Source: DASPOJ01 sp049790315
GTDB taxonomy: Bacteria > Acidobacteriota > Terriglobia > Acidiferrales > UBA7541
DNA length: 64,000 nt
Direction: 5' to 3'
NCBI GenBank assembly: GCA_049790315.1
Contig: JBAQYV010000177.1
Span: forward strand, 21,360-85,359
Shown here: one piece after another, positions 53,400-63,020 of the stretch
Layout: each line of letters starts with the position of its first letter
Numbering within the stretch: the first letter of the stretch is position 1
Translations under genes and position numbers: made by a program
The notes under the pieces: model-generated
What the model was told of the DNA's origin: nothing
Database searches by the model: none
What the model saw: only the letters and a program-made list of their open reading frames with translations

Positions 53400-53912
53400 T
53401 TATCGGAGATTCTGAGCACCTTGTTCTATGTGGTCCGCGCAGGTTTTTCGCAATGACAGAATCATAGAAGGGTCCGTTACGAGGAGTCCTCCCGCCGCGC
53501 AGGCGAGAACAAGTCCTTGCGATGTGTGCAGCTTGCCTACCAAAATTTGGGCTTGCGGAACAAATCTAGCGTTCCATTCCGAATTTAGGCGTTCCACATA
53601 GATCGGAACCTTCGCTTGTTCGGCCGAGGTCGCTGCATCGTGTCGTCCTAATCGTACCAGTTCCATATCTGGCGCCTGTTGCGAAACCGACGCAATCCAA
53701 TCGTAAATTTCTTTTGCTTCCTGCAATCCCTGTTGCTGTAACGCCTGCAAATCCTGGCTTGCTGGAAGAGTTAAAACAACGGAAGCGGCCGGAATTGGAG
53801 GGGCGGCCGACGTTGGCCGTGCTGGCACGGCGACGACAATTGCGCCCAGCGCGGGGGCGCATGACATCGTCGCGGCGATTCGGTAGACTCGGTATGCGAC
53901 ACAGCGCGGCAA
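53400..53912 (-). CDS. putative exported hypothetical protein, 170 residues
   Basis: A 170-residue frame with a possible signal sequence (VYRIAATMSCAPALGAIVVAVPA) and a soluble, helical mature part (LQALQQQGLQEAKEIYDWI, ILVGKLHTSQGLVLACAAGG, MILSLRKTCADHIE). I do not recognise a family. The start could be TTG 53912 or ATG 53867. It is divergent from the radical SAM gene 57 bases away and its composition is protein-like, but ribosome signals are weak. Real status is uncertain. Confidence 0.45.
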   Translation of the reverse strand: MPRCVAYRVYRIAATMSCAPALGAIVVAVPARPTSAAPPIPAASVVLTLPASQDLQALQQQGLQEAKEIYDWIASVSQQAPDMELVRLGRHDAATSAEQAKVPIYVERLNSEWNARFVPQAQILVGKLHTSQGLVLACAAGGLLVTDPSMILSLRKTCADHIEQGAQNLR

Positions 53913-53968
53913 ACTGAGTCTCCGGCTAAAAAAGGCATCGGTCGTCCCGGGTACGGCATCCTACAGGT

Positions 53969-55111
53969 ATGACCTCTATATCTCCCAAACGCAGTTTGAC
54001 CGCAGGCCAAGTGTTTGCGGCCTGGGGAAGAATCTTGACCGGGCACGTGCCGCTGCTTTCGATTGAGATCACGCGCGAATGTCCGCTGGCATGTCCGGGA
54101 TGTTACGCATATGGGGAGACGCATCTGGGCGGCGGAGCGACGTTGCGCAGCCTTTCGGATTTGCGCGGAGACGCGCTGGTGGAAGGCGTGCTGGATCTGG
54201 TACGCAAACATAAGCCGCTGCATGTTTCGCTGGTGGGCGGAGAACCATTGGTGCGGCATCGGGAGTTGAGCAGGATATTGCCGGCGCTGAGCGAGATGGG
54301 CGTGTTCTCGCTGGTGGTGACGAGTGCGGTGATTCCGATTCCGATGGAGTGGATCAAATTGCCGCGCGTGCGCGTGGCGGTTTCGGTGGACGGTTTGCAA
54401 CCGGATCACGATGTGCGCCGGAAGCCGGCGACGTACGAGAAAATTCTGGAAAATATGAAGGGCCGCGAAGTGAATATTCACTGGACGATCACGCGCCCGA
54501 TGATGACGAAGCCCGGATACCTGGAAGAATATGTGGCGTTCTGGAGCGCGCGGCCGGAAGTGAACCGCATTTGGGTGAGCGTGTATACACCGCAGATCGG
54601 CGAGCAGAGTCCGGAGATGCTGTCGCAGGATGATCGCGAAACGCTGGCGCGCGAGTTGCCGGCGCTGGCGAAGCGTTACAAGAAACTTTTGTTTACGGAG
54701 GCCCTTGCGAAGGCTTTCCTGAGTCCGCCGAAGAATCCGGACGATTGCGTTTTTGCGCGAATGTCGGCGAATTATTCGGCGGATTTGCGCAGCCGCGTGG
54801 AACCGTGCGTTTTTGGCGGCGCGCCGGATTGCTCGCAGTGCGGCTGCGCGATCAGCAGCGGATTGCACTGGGTGCGCACGGTGAAAGTGGCGGGGCCTGT
54901 GAAGGTGGACCACTTCATTCAAGGATCGATGAACGTGGGACGGTTTGTGAATCGCTTCCGGGCGAAGCCGGTCGAGCCAGAGCGTTGGAACGCGAGGGTG
55001 GTGGTGGCGGCGCCGGCTGAGCCGGTGGGGGATCTCGTGCACATCGGCGCTGCGCAGGCAGACCACGCGCAGGCGGGCAAGTCGTACGGGGACACCTCGG
55101 ATAGCGCGTGA
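53969..55111 (+). CDS. radical SAM protein with extra C-terminal cysteine cluster
   Basis: A 380-residue radical SAM enzyme. The 4Fe-4S binding motif C-x3-C-x2-C is ECPLACPGCYAYG (Cys38, Cys42, Cys45). SAM-site elements include VSLVGGEPLVR (GGE motif), VAVSVDGL and NIHWTITRPM. Near the C terminus, at about residues 267-301, are five more cysteines in DDCVFARM and PCVFGGAPDCSQCGCA, which may bind an auxiliary cluster as in SPASM/Twitch enzymes but do not follow the exact SPASM spacing. No small peptide substrate gene is obvious nearby, and the substrate cannot be predicted. Confidence 0.85.
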   Translation: MTSISPKRSLTAGQVFAAWGRILTGHVPLLSIEITRECPLACPGCYAYGETHLGGGATLRSLSDLRGDALVEGVLDLVRKHKPLHVSLVGGEPLVRHRELSRILPALSEMGVFSLVVTSAVIPIPMEWIKLPRVRVAVSVDGLQPDHDVRRKPATYEKILENMKGREVNIHWTITRPMMTKPGYLEEYVAFWSARPEVNRIWVSVYTPQIGEQSPEMLSQDDRETLARELPALAKRYKKLLFTEALAKAFLSPPKNPDDCVFARMSANYSADLRSRVEPCVFGGAPDCSQCGCAISSGLHWVRTVKVAGPVKVDHFIQGSMNVGRFVNRFRAKPVEPERWNARVVVAAPAEPVGDLVHIGAAQADHAQAGKSYGDTSDSA

Positions 55112-55267
55112 GCGGTGGTTGTTACTGCGAAGAAGGATTCTTGGACTGCGTCCCGACCTGTCCGCGCAATGCGGACAGAAAGTGCCAGAGCGGCGGGACT
55201 TCGCTCAGAATGACAGTTCCCGGTGGGCCGATGAGAGATGCGTCGAATCGCGATTGGGTGGGCGGCG

Positions 55268-55843
55268 CTATTCGGCGAGCATTTTTTCGATGCGGCGGTC
55301 GGGAACGAACCAGATGAGCGCGACGATTACGTAGAGCACGATGGAAATCCAAGGATTTATGAATGAAGCCAGAATCGCGATGACGTAAATGCCCAGCGAG
55401 GTTTTGCCTTTGACATCCTTGCCGAGGGCGCGGGCGAGGGAAGAGTCCGCACCTTCGTGAGCAATCAGCGCGCGTTCGAGAAAATAGTAAGCGACGCCAC
55501 ACATCAGCAACACTCCGCCATAGAGCGCGACGGGCCGGGCCGCCCGATAGTTTTGGCCCGCCCACGCGGTGACAAACGGCACGAGCGATAACCAAAACAG
55601 TAAATGAAGATTGGCCCACAGTATGCTGCCGTTGACGGTGCGCACGGCATGAAGCATGTGATGATGGTTGTTCCAATAGATGCCGATGAAAACGAAACTG
55701 ACGACGTAGGTGAGCAAAACGGGAAGCACCGGCAGCAGATCGGCGATGTTCGCGCCGCGCGGAACTTTTAATTCAAGCACCATGATGGTGATGATGACCG
55801 CGATCACGCCATCGCTGAACGCTTCAAGACGGCCCTTGCTCAT
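55268..55843 (-). CDS. TMEM175-type potassium channel, DUF1211
   Basis: A 191-residue membrane protein with about six hydrophobic segments. The family signature is RLEAFSDGVIAVIITIMVLELK near the N terminus, in which FSD lies at the pore-lining helix 1; the second part (IYWNNHHHMLHAVRTVNG) includes the conserved NHH segment. Bacterial TMEM175 proteins form tetrameric potassium channels. The C-terminal end is ERALIAHEGADSS-type. It is 28 bases from the glycosidase-like gene downstream of it on the same strand, so both may share a transcript. Confidence 0.88.
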   Translation of the reverse strand: MSKGRLEAFSDGVIAVIITIMVLELKVPRGANIADLLPVLPVLLTYVVSFVFIGIYWNNHHHMLHAVRTVNGSILWANLHLLFWLSLVPFVTAWAGQNYRAARPVALYGGVLLMCGVAYYFLERALIAHEGADSSLARALGKDVKGKTSLGIYVIAILASFINPWISIVLYVIVALIWFVPDRRIEKMLAE

Positions 55844-55870
55844 GTGCGCTTTTCCATCGGCGCGCGCTCG

Positions 55871-58651
55871 CTAAGCCTGGTGGACAACGTAGTACGGCAG
55901 ATTCGAGAGGCTTGGCAGCGACAGGCCGGGATAGAGACTTGCGCCTCCGGTCGCGCTGTGAAGCTCGAAATAATATTGCAGCGGGTAGGGCGATTGCGTG
56001 TACTCGCCGGGAATTGTGGCGACGAGACGCCCGGACTGCCATTGCATGGGCGCGGCAGTCCAGCGCTCGGCTTGATTGACGTGACGATATTGAAGGCGCG
56101 CGGTGAGCGAGGATGGCGCGGCGGAACTCGCGACGGCGAGATCGATTGCGAGCGGCGCGCCCGGGTGAAAATTCGCGGACGGCGCGTGGTGGCAAGGAAT
56201 TTGAGCGCGGCGCGGACGAGCGAGGACTTCGGCGACGGCGCGGCGGGCGGTGTCGTCATGCTGCGACGGGGCTGGCGCGGCGGCGGTCTGAGATTGTTGC
56301 GCGCGCTTATCCATGTCGGCGATGTCATCGTCGATGGCGGGCAGGCGATCAAGCCAATGACCGCGGACTTGGGGTTCTAGGCCGTAGGTGACGTCGGAAA
56401 CGTAGACGGCCTTGGCGCGATCAGCCAACGCGGCCCACGCGGCGCGGGCAGCGCGATAGGACTTGAGCGCTTCATCGAGAGCGGGCGCGTCGCCCGCGCG
56501 ATCGTAAATCGACCAGAGGACGGCGCTACGAAATTTCGCGGCGAAGAAATGGCCGAGGCCGCACTGGATCGCGACGTCGGCACTCAAGCGTCGAAACTCA
56601 ACACTCGAATGGTCAGTTGCAGAGCCACTTGACGCCAGCGTTTCGGCCAGCGCGAGCTGCTTGGCCGAATCGTTCGCGAAATCTTCCATCCATTGCGCAA
56701 CTTCGAGCGGAGAATATTTTCCGCTGCGTGGGGCGGTGCCGAGGATTTCCGCGGCGCAATCGTCGACGCCCAGAAACATTTGCGGATCGCAGGGACTGAC
56801 GGTGCCGAATCGCTTGGGCGTGGGCGTGTCGGAGTACGGAGTCTTGCGCGTCGCGTCAACAATGGCCATGTTCGTGTACATTTCGGGCCAATAATTATTG
56901 TTGGAGCGCGACGGGGCGTGCGCGGAAAGCAGCAAGGGCAGAATGCGGCTGGCGCTTGCGAGCGCGGCTTCGGCAGCGGGGGCGGCGGCGCCGAAATTGC
57001 GGCGCGACTCGCGGCGCCACACTTCAGGATCGGCGTCGGGATTGTAAAGAAGTCGTCCCCACAAGCGATATTGATAGAGATATTTTTGCCAATCGTACTC
57101 GGGCGTGAGCGCACGATCGGCATAGGCGCAACGGCCGCCGGGAAGGCCGGAGCCCATGCGCCCTTTGAACGAAAGAGGCTCAAAAATTTCAGCGCCAACG
57201 CCGCCGCAAAAACTTGAGTGCCGTCCGTAGGCCGCCGCAATTTGCGGATCGCCCCACAATAATGTTCGCTGCGTGCCGGGCCAAACGCGATAGAGCACGG
57301 AGTAGGGGCGCTTTTCTTTCAGCAGATCGCCGTAGCTATAGCGCATAAAGCGGCGCTCGCCATTGCTGACCGCCATCGTCTGGAAAAAACTTCCGGGATT
57401 CAGGCTGCCGGGGGGCGGAGGTCCGGGCAATTCCATTTCGTGAATCGCGGCTTGGGGATAGCCGAGGCCAAGATGCTCGGCCCAACATTTCGGCGAGATG
57501 GTGACGGGCAAACCACTGGCGAGGGCGACGTCGATAGTTTTCTGATCCATGCCCTTGGCGTGCATATCGATTTCAACGCGGCGGCCGGAGCGCACGGCAC
57601 CATCGAATACGGTTTGCCAGAAATCGTAACTGCCTTCGGGAATGCCGCTTTCGCCGTGAATGCGAAACGTGAGACCGCTGATCGTGGGGCAGGCCTTGAG
57701 CAGCACGGCGAGCGCGTCGCGACAGTAGGCGGCGTGCGTTTCGGGCGTTAAGCCCGAGATCGTGTAATTCGCGTTGGGGCTGGTGGTCCATTGATACGCG
57801 TGCGTCCAAAGGCCGAGGTGAAATTCGAGGCCGCGCTTCGTGGCTTCCTCGCCGATGAAGCGCAGCGTATCGAGATTGCGATCGCGCTCCGCGTCGGGCA
57901 ACGGCACAGCGCGGACATCGTAACCCGGGACAGAAACGAGAAATGGATACGCGAAATAAAAATAAACGTCGGTCAAATTACGCGGCAGGTTGTAGCCGAG
58001 TCCGAAATTCAGATTGAAACGATTGAAGCGCTGCGCGGCCAGCATGGAGAAGTGCGCTTGCCACATGTCGCGGTCATAAAACCACGGCTTGTCTTCGAGG
58101 TCGCTTTGAAAACATCGAATCACGCTGCGGACGGAGTTGGCGGGGCGATCGACGATCGCTTGCGGGACAGCGAGCGCGGCTATCGGATCGGAAGCGTGGG
58201 CAACGCAGTCGGCTAGCTCGAGCTGTGCGTAAACGACGCCGCGAACATCCGTGCCGCACGCCAGCAAGAGGGGCCGCGCCGTGTCGGCAGCGTGTGGCGC
58301 GGATGCGCGCACGATACAGAGCGATTCTGGAGCGCCGGGAAGTTCGAGATGCCGGCGAACGAGAATTTCGCGGGCCGCGGATGATGAAGAGCCAGCGACG
58401 AGGATTGCGAAATCGCCGGCGGATTGATCGGCGCGCTCGCGACGGCGCACAGTAACGCCACGCGCGGTTAACGAGCGCTCAAGCTCGGATGCGGCCCACA
58501 GGGATGGGCCGGCGGATGCAACCGCGTCGGCGGGATCAATAATTATCGAGACGCCGGGCGCGTCCGCGGCGCGTGTGCCGCCGGCGAGGCCAAGAACCGC
58601 GGCGGCCAGCGCCGTGTGTTTGAGGAATTCGCGGCGCTTCATTTTTGTCAT
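55871..58651 (-). CDS. Tat-exported glycoside-hydrolase-like protein, alpha-glucuronidase-type N terminus
   Basis: A 926-residue protein. The N terminus is a twin-arginine signal (KRREFLKHTALAAAVLGLAGG), so it is exported folded. Residues about 38-150 look like the alpha-glucuronidase/GH67-type N-terminal domain (ELERSLTARGVTV). A TIM-barrel-like part follows, with NRFNLNFGLGYNLPRNL, HLGLWTHAYQW and RIHGESGIPEGSYDFWQ, the last with a candidate acidic residue. A helical region and a C-terminal beta-sandwich end it. The exact family and substrate are uncertain; it probably acts on plant-type polysaccharides. ATG 58651 is chosen over 58642 or the upstream GTG/ATG. Confidence 0.72.
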   Translation of the reverse strand: MTKMKRREFLKHTALAAAVLGLAGGTRAADAPGVSIIIDPADAVASAGPSLWAASELERSLTARGVTVRRRERADQSAGDFAILVAGSSSSAAREILVRRHLELPGAPESLCIVRASAPHAADTARPLLLACGTDVRGVVYAQLELADCVAHASDPIAALAVPQAIVDRPANSVRSVIRCFQSDLEDKPWFYDRDMWQAHFSMLAAQRFNRFNLNFGLGYNLPRNLTDVYFYFAYPFLVSVPGYDVRAVPLPDAERDRNLDTLRFIGEEATKRGLEFHLGLWTHAYQWTTSPNANYTISGLTPETHAAYCRDALAVLLKACPTISGLTFRIHGESGIPEGSYDFWQTVFDGAVRSGRRVEIDMHAKGMDQKTIDVALASGLPVTISPKCWAEHLGLGYPQAAIHEMELPGPPPPGSLNPGSFFQTMAVSNGERRFMRYSYGDLLKEKRPYSVLYRVWPGTQRTLLWGDPQIAAAYGRHSSFCGGVGAEIFEPLSFKGRMGSGLPGGRCAYADRALTPEYDWQKYLYQYRLWGRLLYNPDADPEVWRRESRRNFGAAAPAAEAALASASRILPLLLSAHAPSRSNNNYWPEMYTNMAIVDATRKTPYSDTPTPKRFGTVSPCDPQMFLGVDDCAAEILGTAPRSGKYSPLEVAQWMEDFANDSAKQLALAETLASSGSATDHSSVEFRRLSADVAIQCGLGHFFAAKFRSAVLWSIYDRAGDAPALDEALKSYRAARAAWAALADRAKAVYVSDVTYGLEPQVRGHWLDRLPAIDDDIADMDKRAQQSQTAAAPAPSQHDDTARRAVAEVLARPRRAQIPCHHAPSANFHPGAPLAIDLAVASSAAPSSLTARLQYRHVNQAERWTAAPMQWQSGRLVATIPGEYTQSPYPLQYYFELHSATGGASLYPGLSLPSLSNLPYYVVHQA

Positions 58652-58726
58652 GGATTTCTCACGGGCCGCTGATGCGGCGCGCACGAGCTTCTCATGAGTG
58701 CGGATGCGCGGAAAAGAACAAAAAAC

Positions 58727-60010
58727 TCAGTCGCGCGAACGCCCGGGCATCAGTGGGCGCGACGCGCGTTCGGCGGAAGTATCGGCGGCTGATCGCGGCG
58801 AGTCCGAGACAAAACCCGCGCGCCCGCTCGATGGAACGGGCGCACCAGCCGCAGCGGCGGCCGTGGCGGACGCGACAGGTCCTTCGACAGCGGAAGTAGC
58901 GGCGCGCGACGCATGCTCGGAGCGTTCGTCCAGGCGGCCGAAAATCATTTTGCCGGCGGTGGTCTGATGAACGGAGGTGACGGTGATGTCCACGGTCTTG
59001 TTGATCATCTTTTTGGCGTTGTCGACGACGACCATCGTGCCGTCATCAAGATACGCGACGCCCTGATTGTATTCCTTGCCTTCGCGCAGAATAAAAACGC
59101 GCATCGCTTCGCCCGGCAGCACCACGGGCTTCAACGCGTTGGCGAGCAGATTGACGTTTAAAACTTCGATGCCCTGGAGCGTGGCGACTTTATTGAGATT
59201 GTAATCGTTGGTGACGATGGTGCCATCGTAGCGGCGCGCAAGCTCGATCAACTTCATATCCACGTCGGCAACTTGCGGAAAATCCTCTTCCGTGATTTCG
59301 ACTTCGAGATGCGGCATTTTCTGGATGCGCTGCAAGACTTCAAGGCCGCGGCGGCCGCGCTGGCGCTTGAGGGAGTCGGCGGAATCAGCCACGAGTTGCA
59401 ATTCACGCAGCACGAAGCGCGGAATCACGACCGTGCCATCCAGGAAATGAGCTTCGCAAACGTCGGCGATGCGGCCATCGATGATCACGCTGGTATCGAG
59501 CACTTTCGAGACGCGGCGGTTGCTGCGCTCACTGCCGAACACGCCGCCGAAAGCCTGAAGGTTCAGCATGTCGCCCTTGGTGGCGCCCAGCACGAGACCG
59601 ATGTACATCATCACCAGGAGCACGCCGACGCCGAGAAAGGATCGAGACTCCGCGGGAATCGTAGTGTGCGTGAGAACCAAATTCAGCAGCAAAGCCGCGA
59701 GCAACCCCAGGATCGCGCCAACGACGGCGCCGATCAGCTTGCGCATACTGGCGCGCTGCAAGCGAATCTCAAACAGAATTACGGCGAATGAAAACACCAA
59801 TCCCATCGCCGCGCCCATCGCGGGCCTGAGACCAAAGGGATGGAAATGAAAACCGGCCGCAGTGCAGGCGCTGGCGAAAATCAGGCGGACCAGAAAATAG
59901 TCCCACCAAGTGCCGAACATTCGCCCGCGAACCGCGTTCGGCTCAAACCGCTGGCCTTGCGAAGACGACGAAGCCGTGCCTTGCTCGATACGCGCCGAAG
60001 TGCGTGTCAT
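58727..60010 (-). CDS. PIN/TRAM domain membrane protein, YacL-like
   Basis: A 427-residue protein. Four membrane helices (about 35-160) are followed by a PIN nuclease domain whose acidic residues include KVLDTSVIIDGRIADVC and DVDMKLIELARRYDGTIVTNDYNL. A TRAM-like RNA-binding region follows (VVLPGEAMRVFILREGKEYNQGVAYLDDGTMVVVDNA), then an Ala/Ser-rich tail. Bacillus YacL has the same layout and lies in the disA-ispD region, as ispD does here. The RNA target is unknown. It precedes the alr-dnaB block on the same strand and has a palindrome in its leader. Confidence 0.92.
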   Translation of the reverse strand: MTRTSARIEQGTASSSSQGQRFEPNAVRGRMFGTWWDYFLVRLIFASACTAAGFHFHPFGLRPAMGAAMGLVFSFAVILFEIRLQRASMRKLIGAVVGAILGLLAALLLNLVLTHTTIPAESRSFLGVGVLLVMMYIGLVLGATKGDMLNLQAFGGVFGSERSNRRVSKVLDTSVIIDGRIADVCEAHFLDGTVVIPRFVLRELQLVADSADSLKRQRGRRGLEVLQRIQKMPHLEVEITEEDFPQVADVDMKLIELARRYDGTIVTNDYNLNKVATLQGIEVLNVNLLANALKPVVLPGEAMRVFILREGKEYNQGVAYLDDGTMVVVDNAKKMINKTVDITVTSVHQTTAGKMIFGRLDERSEHASRAATSAVEGPVASATAAAAAGAPVPSSGRAGFVSDSPRSAADTSAERASRPLMPGRSRD

Positions 60011-60137
60011 GAGGTACCTCGCACTTTATGTGGGTGCGTGCGCCCGCGGCTCAAGAAAGGACACAAATACCCTGGAACAAAAGAGCGTGTGACCGACCCA
60101 GGGCCCACTTTCTCCAACTACCGCACCCAAGTTGTGT

Positions 60138-60158
60138 GTCCGGAATCCGTATCCGGAC
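60138..60158. promoter_or_regulatory. inverted repeat upstream of the PIN/TRAM gene
   Basis: GTCCGGA, a 7-base spacer and TCCGGAC form a perfect dyad, 128 bases upstream of the PIN/TRAM start (60010) and 111 bases from the alr stop (60269). It could be an operator or a weak terminator for alr. An AT-rich TAGAATATC lies beside it on the promoter-proximal side. Confidence 0.35.
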
Positions 60159-60268
60159 GTGATCAACAATTAACGATATTCTAGCACGGAGCGCGGCGTG
60201 CGGCGCACGGTACGATACATTTTATGCGCGGATACTTGCGGCTGCACTTTACGCCGCGTGGGAAGCAA

Positions 60269-61492
60269 TCACTCTACATAAAAACGCGGGACGCGCTTGC
60301 CGATGGCGCAAAGTAAATCGGAGCTGACCGTGCCGATTGTGGCAGCGACTTCAGACACCCATTGCGAGGCCGCACCGTCCGCGCCGTAGAGAGTTGCGAT
60401 GTCGCCAGGCTTTACGCCGTCGATGCCGGTGACATCGGCCGTGGCCAGATCCATCGAGATCGTGCCCACCAGTGGCGCGAATTCCCCGCGCACTAACGCG
60501 CGCATGCGATTCGTGAGCGAGCGCAGCAGGCCATCGGCGTAGCCTGCGGAGATCACGGCGATACGCGACGGGCGCGTGGCGGTCCACCGCGCGTTGTAGC
60601 CGACGGAAGCGCCCACGGCAACGTCGCGCACGAGCACGATGCGCGCGCGGAGCGACAGCACGGGACGCAGCGGCAGCTTCGCTTCCATCCGCGCGCGGTG
60701 CTCAGGCGGATCGTAAAATTGGTGATAGCCGTAGAGCAGCGCGCCGGGGCGCACCATGTCGGCCCACGTCTCGGGGCGCGCGCCGACGGCGGCGCTATTG
60801 GCCATGTGAACCAGGCCCGGCTGGATGCCGAGCGCGCGCAAGCGATCCAGTGCGACGATGAAGCGCGAAGTCTGGTCTTCGGTTTGCGACGAAGTGAGAA
60901 CGTCGGACGACGCGAAGTGCGTGAACACGCCGTCCAAGCGCAGATGCGGCGAATCGGCGAGGGCGCGCGCGAACGCCGGAACTTCTTCGGGCGAAACGCC
61001 GAGGCGGTTCATGCCCGAATCCACTTTCAAATGAAACCCGACGGGGCCGCGACGACGGCGCGCCGCAGCGCGTTCGAGCCAACGAAGCGTTTCAAGGCCG
61101 GTGACCGCGGGCGTTAATTTATTTTCGAGCAGAGATTTCTCTTCGCCGGTCCAGAAACCCGTCATCACCAAGATCGGCGCGCGAACCCCGGCATAGCGCA
61201 AATCCGCGCCTTCGGCCGCACACGTCACGCCAAACCAATCCGCCCCAGCGCGTTCGAGAGCGCGCGCCACGGGAGCCGCGCCGTGACCGTAGCCATCGCC
61301 CTTAACCACGGCGAGGACCTTGCGTGGGTTCCGCGATTTCGCAAGCGCACGTTCACCCCGCGAGCCGGCAACTACGACCGGCGCACCGGGCGCATTCACG
61401 TAGCGGCGAATCGCGCGAAGATTGTGGGCCAGCGCCCCCAGACTTACCTCAGCCCAAATGGGCCGCCCATCGAATCGAATTCGAGGCGCCAT
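60269..61492 (-). CDS. alr: alanine racemase
   Basis: A 407-residue PLP-dependent racemase that makes D-alanine for peptidoglycan. The Schiff-base lysine is Lys64 in LAVVKGDGYGHG, the catalytic tyrosine region is VGASVGYNARW, and the tail carries GTISMDLATADVT. Between strand one and the lysine there is an insertion of about 24 residues (near residues 36-59, Arg/Ala-rich), so the lysine lies about 25 positions later than in E. coli Alr. The insert is in frame and the flanks are normal. The PIN/TRAM gene follows after 258 bases. Confidence 0.93.
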   Translation of the reverse strand: MAPRIRFDGRPIWAEVSLGALAHNLRAIRRYVNAPGAPVVVAGSRGERALAKSRNPRKVLAVVKGDGYGHGAAPVARALERAGADWFGVTCAAEGADLRYAGVRAPILVMTGFWTGEEKSLLENKLTPAVTGLETLRWLERAAARRRRGPVGFHLKVDSGMNRLGVSPEEVPAFARALADSPHLRLDGVFTHFASSDVLTSSQTEDQTSRFIVALDRLRALGIQPGLVHMANSAAVGARPETWADMVRPGALLYGYHQFYDPPEHRARMEAKLPLRPVLSLRARIVLVRDVAVGASVGYNARWTATRPSRIAVISAGYADGLLRSLTNRMRALVRGEFAPLVGTISMDLATADVTGIDGVKPGDIATLYGADGAASQWVSEVAATIGTVSSDLLCAIGKRVPRFYVE

Positions 61493-61587
61493 TCACTCTC
61501 CCTTCTTCGCCGCACGCACGATCTTACCTTGCACGCCATGGACCAGACTCATTCGACAGCGCTTGCAAGTTACCCCTGACGCCAAGA

Positions 61588-61614
61588 GCGCGCCGTGACC
61601 AAATCACGGCGCGC
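61588..61614 (-). terminator. strong hairpin after dnaB
   Basis: GCGCGCCGTGA, a 5-base loop CCAAA and TCACGGCGCGC form a perfect 11-bp stem 48 bases downstream of the dnaB stop. No T-run follows, so it could be Rho-dependent or an RNA 3' stabiliser. It separates dnaB from alr. Confidence 0.55.
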
Positions 61615-61661
61615 GCCAGCAACTTTGCATTGTGACACAGGATGCGGAAGTACGAAAAAGC

Positions 61662-63020
61662 TCAGAGTGGTTCCATGTCGTCGGGTGCGGCAACTTCAAA
61701 GCGGGTGTGATTCGAGCGGAACACGAAATTCACTTTGTCGGTGGGTCCGTTGCGCTGCTTGGCAATGATCAACTCGGTTTTGGCGCGCTCCTCGGGGGCT
61801 TCGTCGGTCTTGAACGCGCTGGGGCGATGGATGAACATCACGACGTCGGCATCCTGCTCGATGGCGCCAGATTCGCGCAGGTCGGCAAGCTGCGGGCGGC
61901 GATCCTCGCGTTCAGGTGCGCGCGTCAATTGCGAAAGCACAAGGAAGGGAACCTTAAGTTCTTTGGCCAATGCCTTGAGACTGCGCGTGACGCTGGTGAC
62001 TTCTTCATTGCGATTCGAGAATCGGCCACGCACGGAAATCAGTTGCAGGTAATCGACGATCACAAGATCGAGGCCTTTATCGCGCTTCAAGCGCCGGGCC
62101 TTCGCGCCGATCTCCATCACGGTTGTCCCGCCGGAATCGTCGATCCATAGGGGCGATTGCGACAGGCGCGCCAACACATCCGTCATGGTGCGCCAATCTT
62201 CGCGCGAGAGATGGCCCGTGCGGAATTTGTGCGCGTCCACTCCGCCGAGGGACGACAACAAGCGCATCAGCAAAGATTCCTTGGACATTTCCAGACTGAA
62301 CACGGCCACTCGCCCCGGTTCGCTGTTGCGCACCGCGACATTTTCCGCGAGGTTCAGCGCCAGCGCCGTTTTTCCGACCGAGGGCCGCGCTGCCAAAATA
62401 ATTAATTCCGAAGGCTGCAATCCCGACGTTAAATTATCCAGCTCCGGATAACCTGTGGCGAGGCCCGTGACCTGCCGGCCTTCGGTGATGATCCGGTGCA
62501 GTCGGTCCATGTTGTTGTGGACCACATCTTTCATGCTGACGAGTCCCTCGCGCACGCGGTCTTCGGCGAGTTGGAAGATCGAAGATTCGGCGCGATCGAG
62601 AACCGCATCGGCATCGTCTTCGGCTTCGAGCGCCTGCTGCTGGATCGAGTGCGTGGTGTGGATCAGGCTGCGCAGGACCGACTTTTCTTTCACGATCCGC
62701 ACGTAATGCTCGATGTTGCTCACTTGCGGCACGCCATCGATCAGTTGCGCGATGTAGGCGGCGCCGCCGGCGGATTCGAGTTCGCCGCTGCGATGCAGAC
62801 GATCCGTGAGCGTGACAAGATCAATGGCCTGCTGCGCCTCGCCCAGCACGATCATTTCCTGGAAAATGCGGCGGTGATTGTCGAGAAAAAAATCTTCCGG
62901 GCGCAGCCGTTCGATGGACGCGTCAAGCGCGTGGTTATCGAGCAGGATCGCGCCGAGCACACTGCGCTCCGCCTCAAGACTTTGCGGAAGTGGTCGTTCC
63001 AGTACGGGGCCAGCGGCCAT
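61662..63020 (-). CDS. dnaB: replicative DNA helicase DnaB
   Basis: A 452-residue hexameric helicase. The N-terminal collar (about 1-110, LEAERSVLGAILLDNHAL) precedes the RecA-like motor with Walker A AARPSVGKTALALN, LVIVDYLQLI as Walker B, and VLSQLTRAPERED with ESGAIEQDADVV near the end. It opens the fork for DNA polymerase III. No intein is present and length is normal. Upstream come rplI and rpsR on the same strand, the order seen in many bacteria. Confidence 0.96.
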   Translation of the reverse strand: MAAGPVLERPLPQSLEAERSVLGAILLDNHALDASIERLRPEDFFLDNHRRIFQEMIVLGEAQQAIDLVTLTDRLHRSGELESAGGAAYIAQLIDGVPQVSNIEHYVRIVKEKSVLRSLIHTTHSIQQQALEAEDDADAVLDRAESSIFQLAEDRVREGLVSMKDVVHNNMDRLHRIITEGRQVTGLATGYPELDNLTSGLQPSELIILAARPSVGKTALALNLAENVAVRNSEPGRVAVFSLEMSKESLLMRLLSSLGGVDAHKFRTGHLSREDWRTMTDVLARLSQSPLWIDDSGGTTVMEIGAKARRLKRDKGLDLVIVDYLQLISVRGRFSNRNEEVTSVTRSLKALAKELKVPFLVLSQLTRAPEREDRRPQLADLRESGAIEQDADVVMFIHRPSAFKTDEAPEERAKTELIIAKQRNGPTDKVNFVFRSNHTRFEVAAPDDMEPL

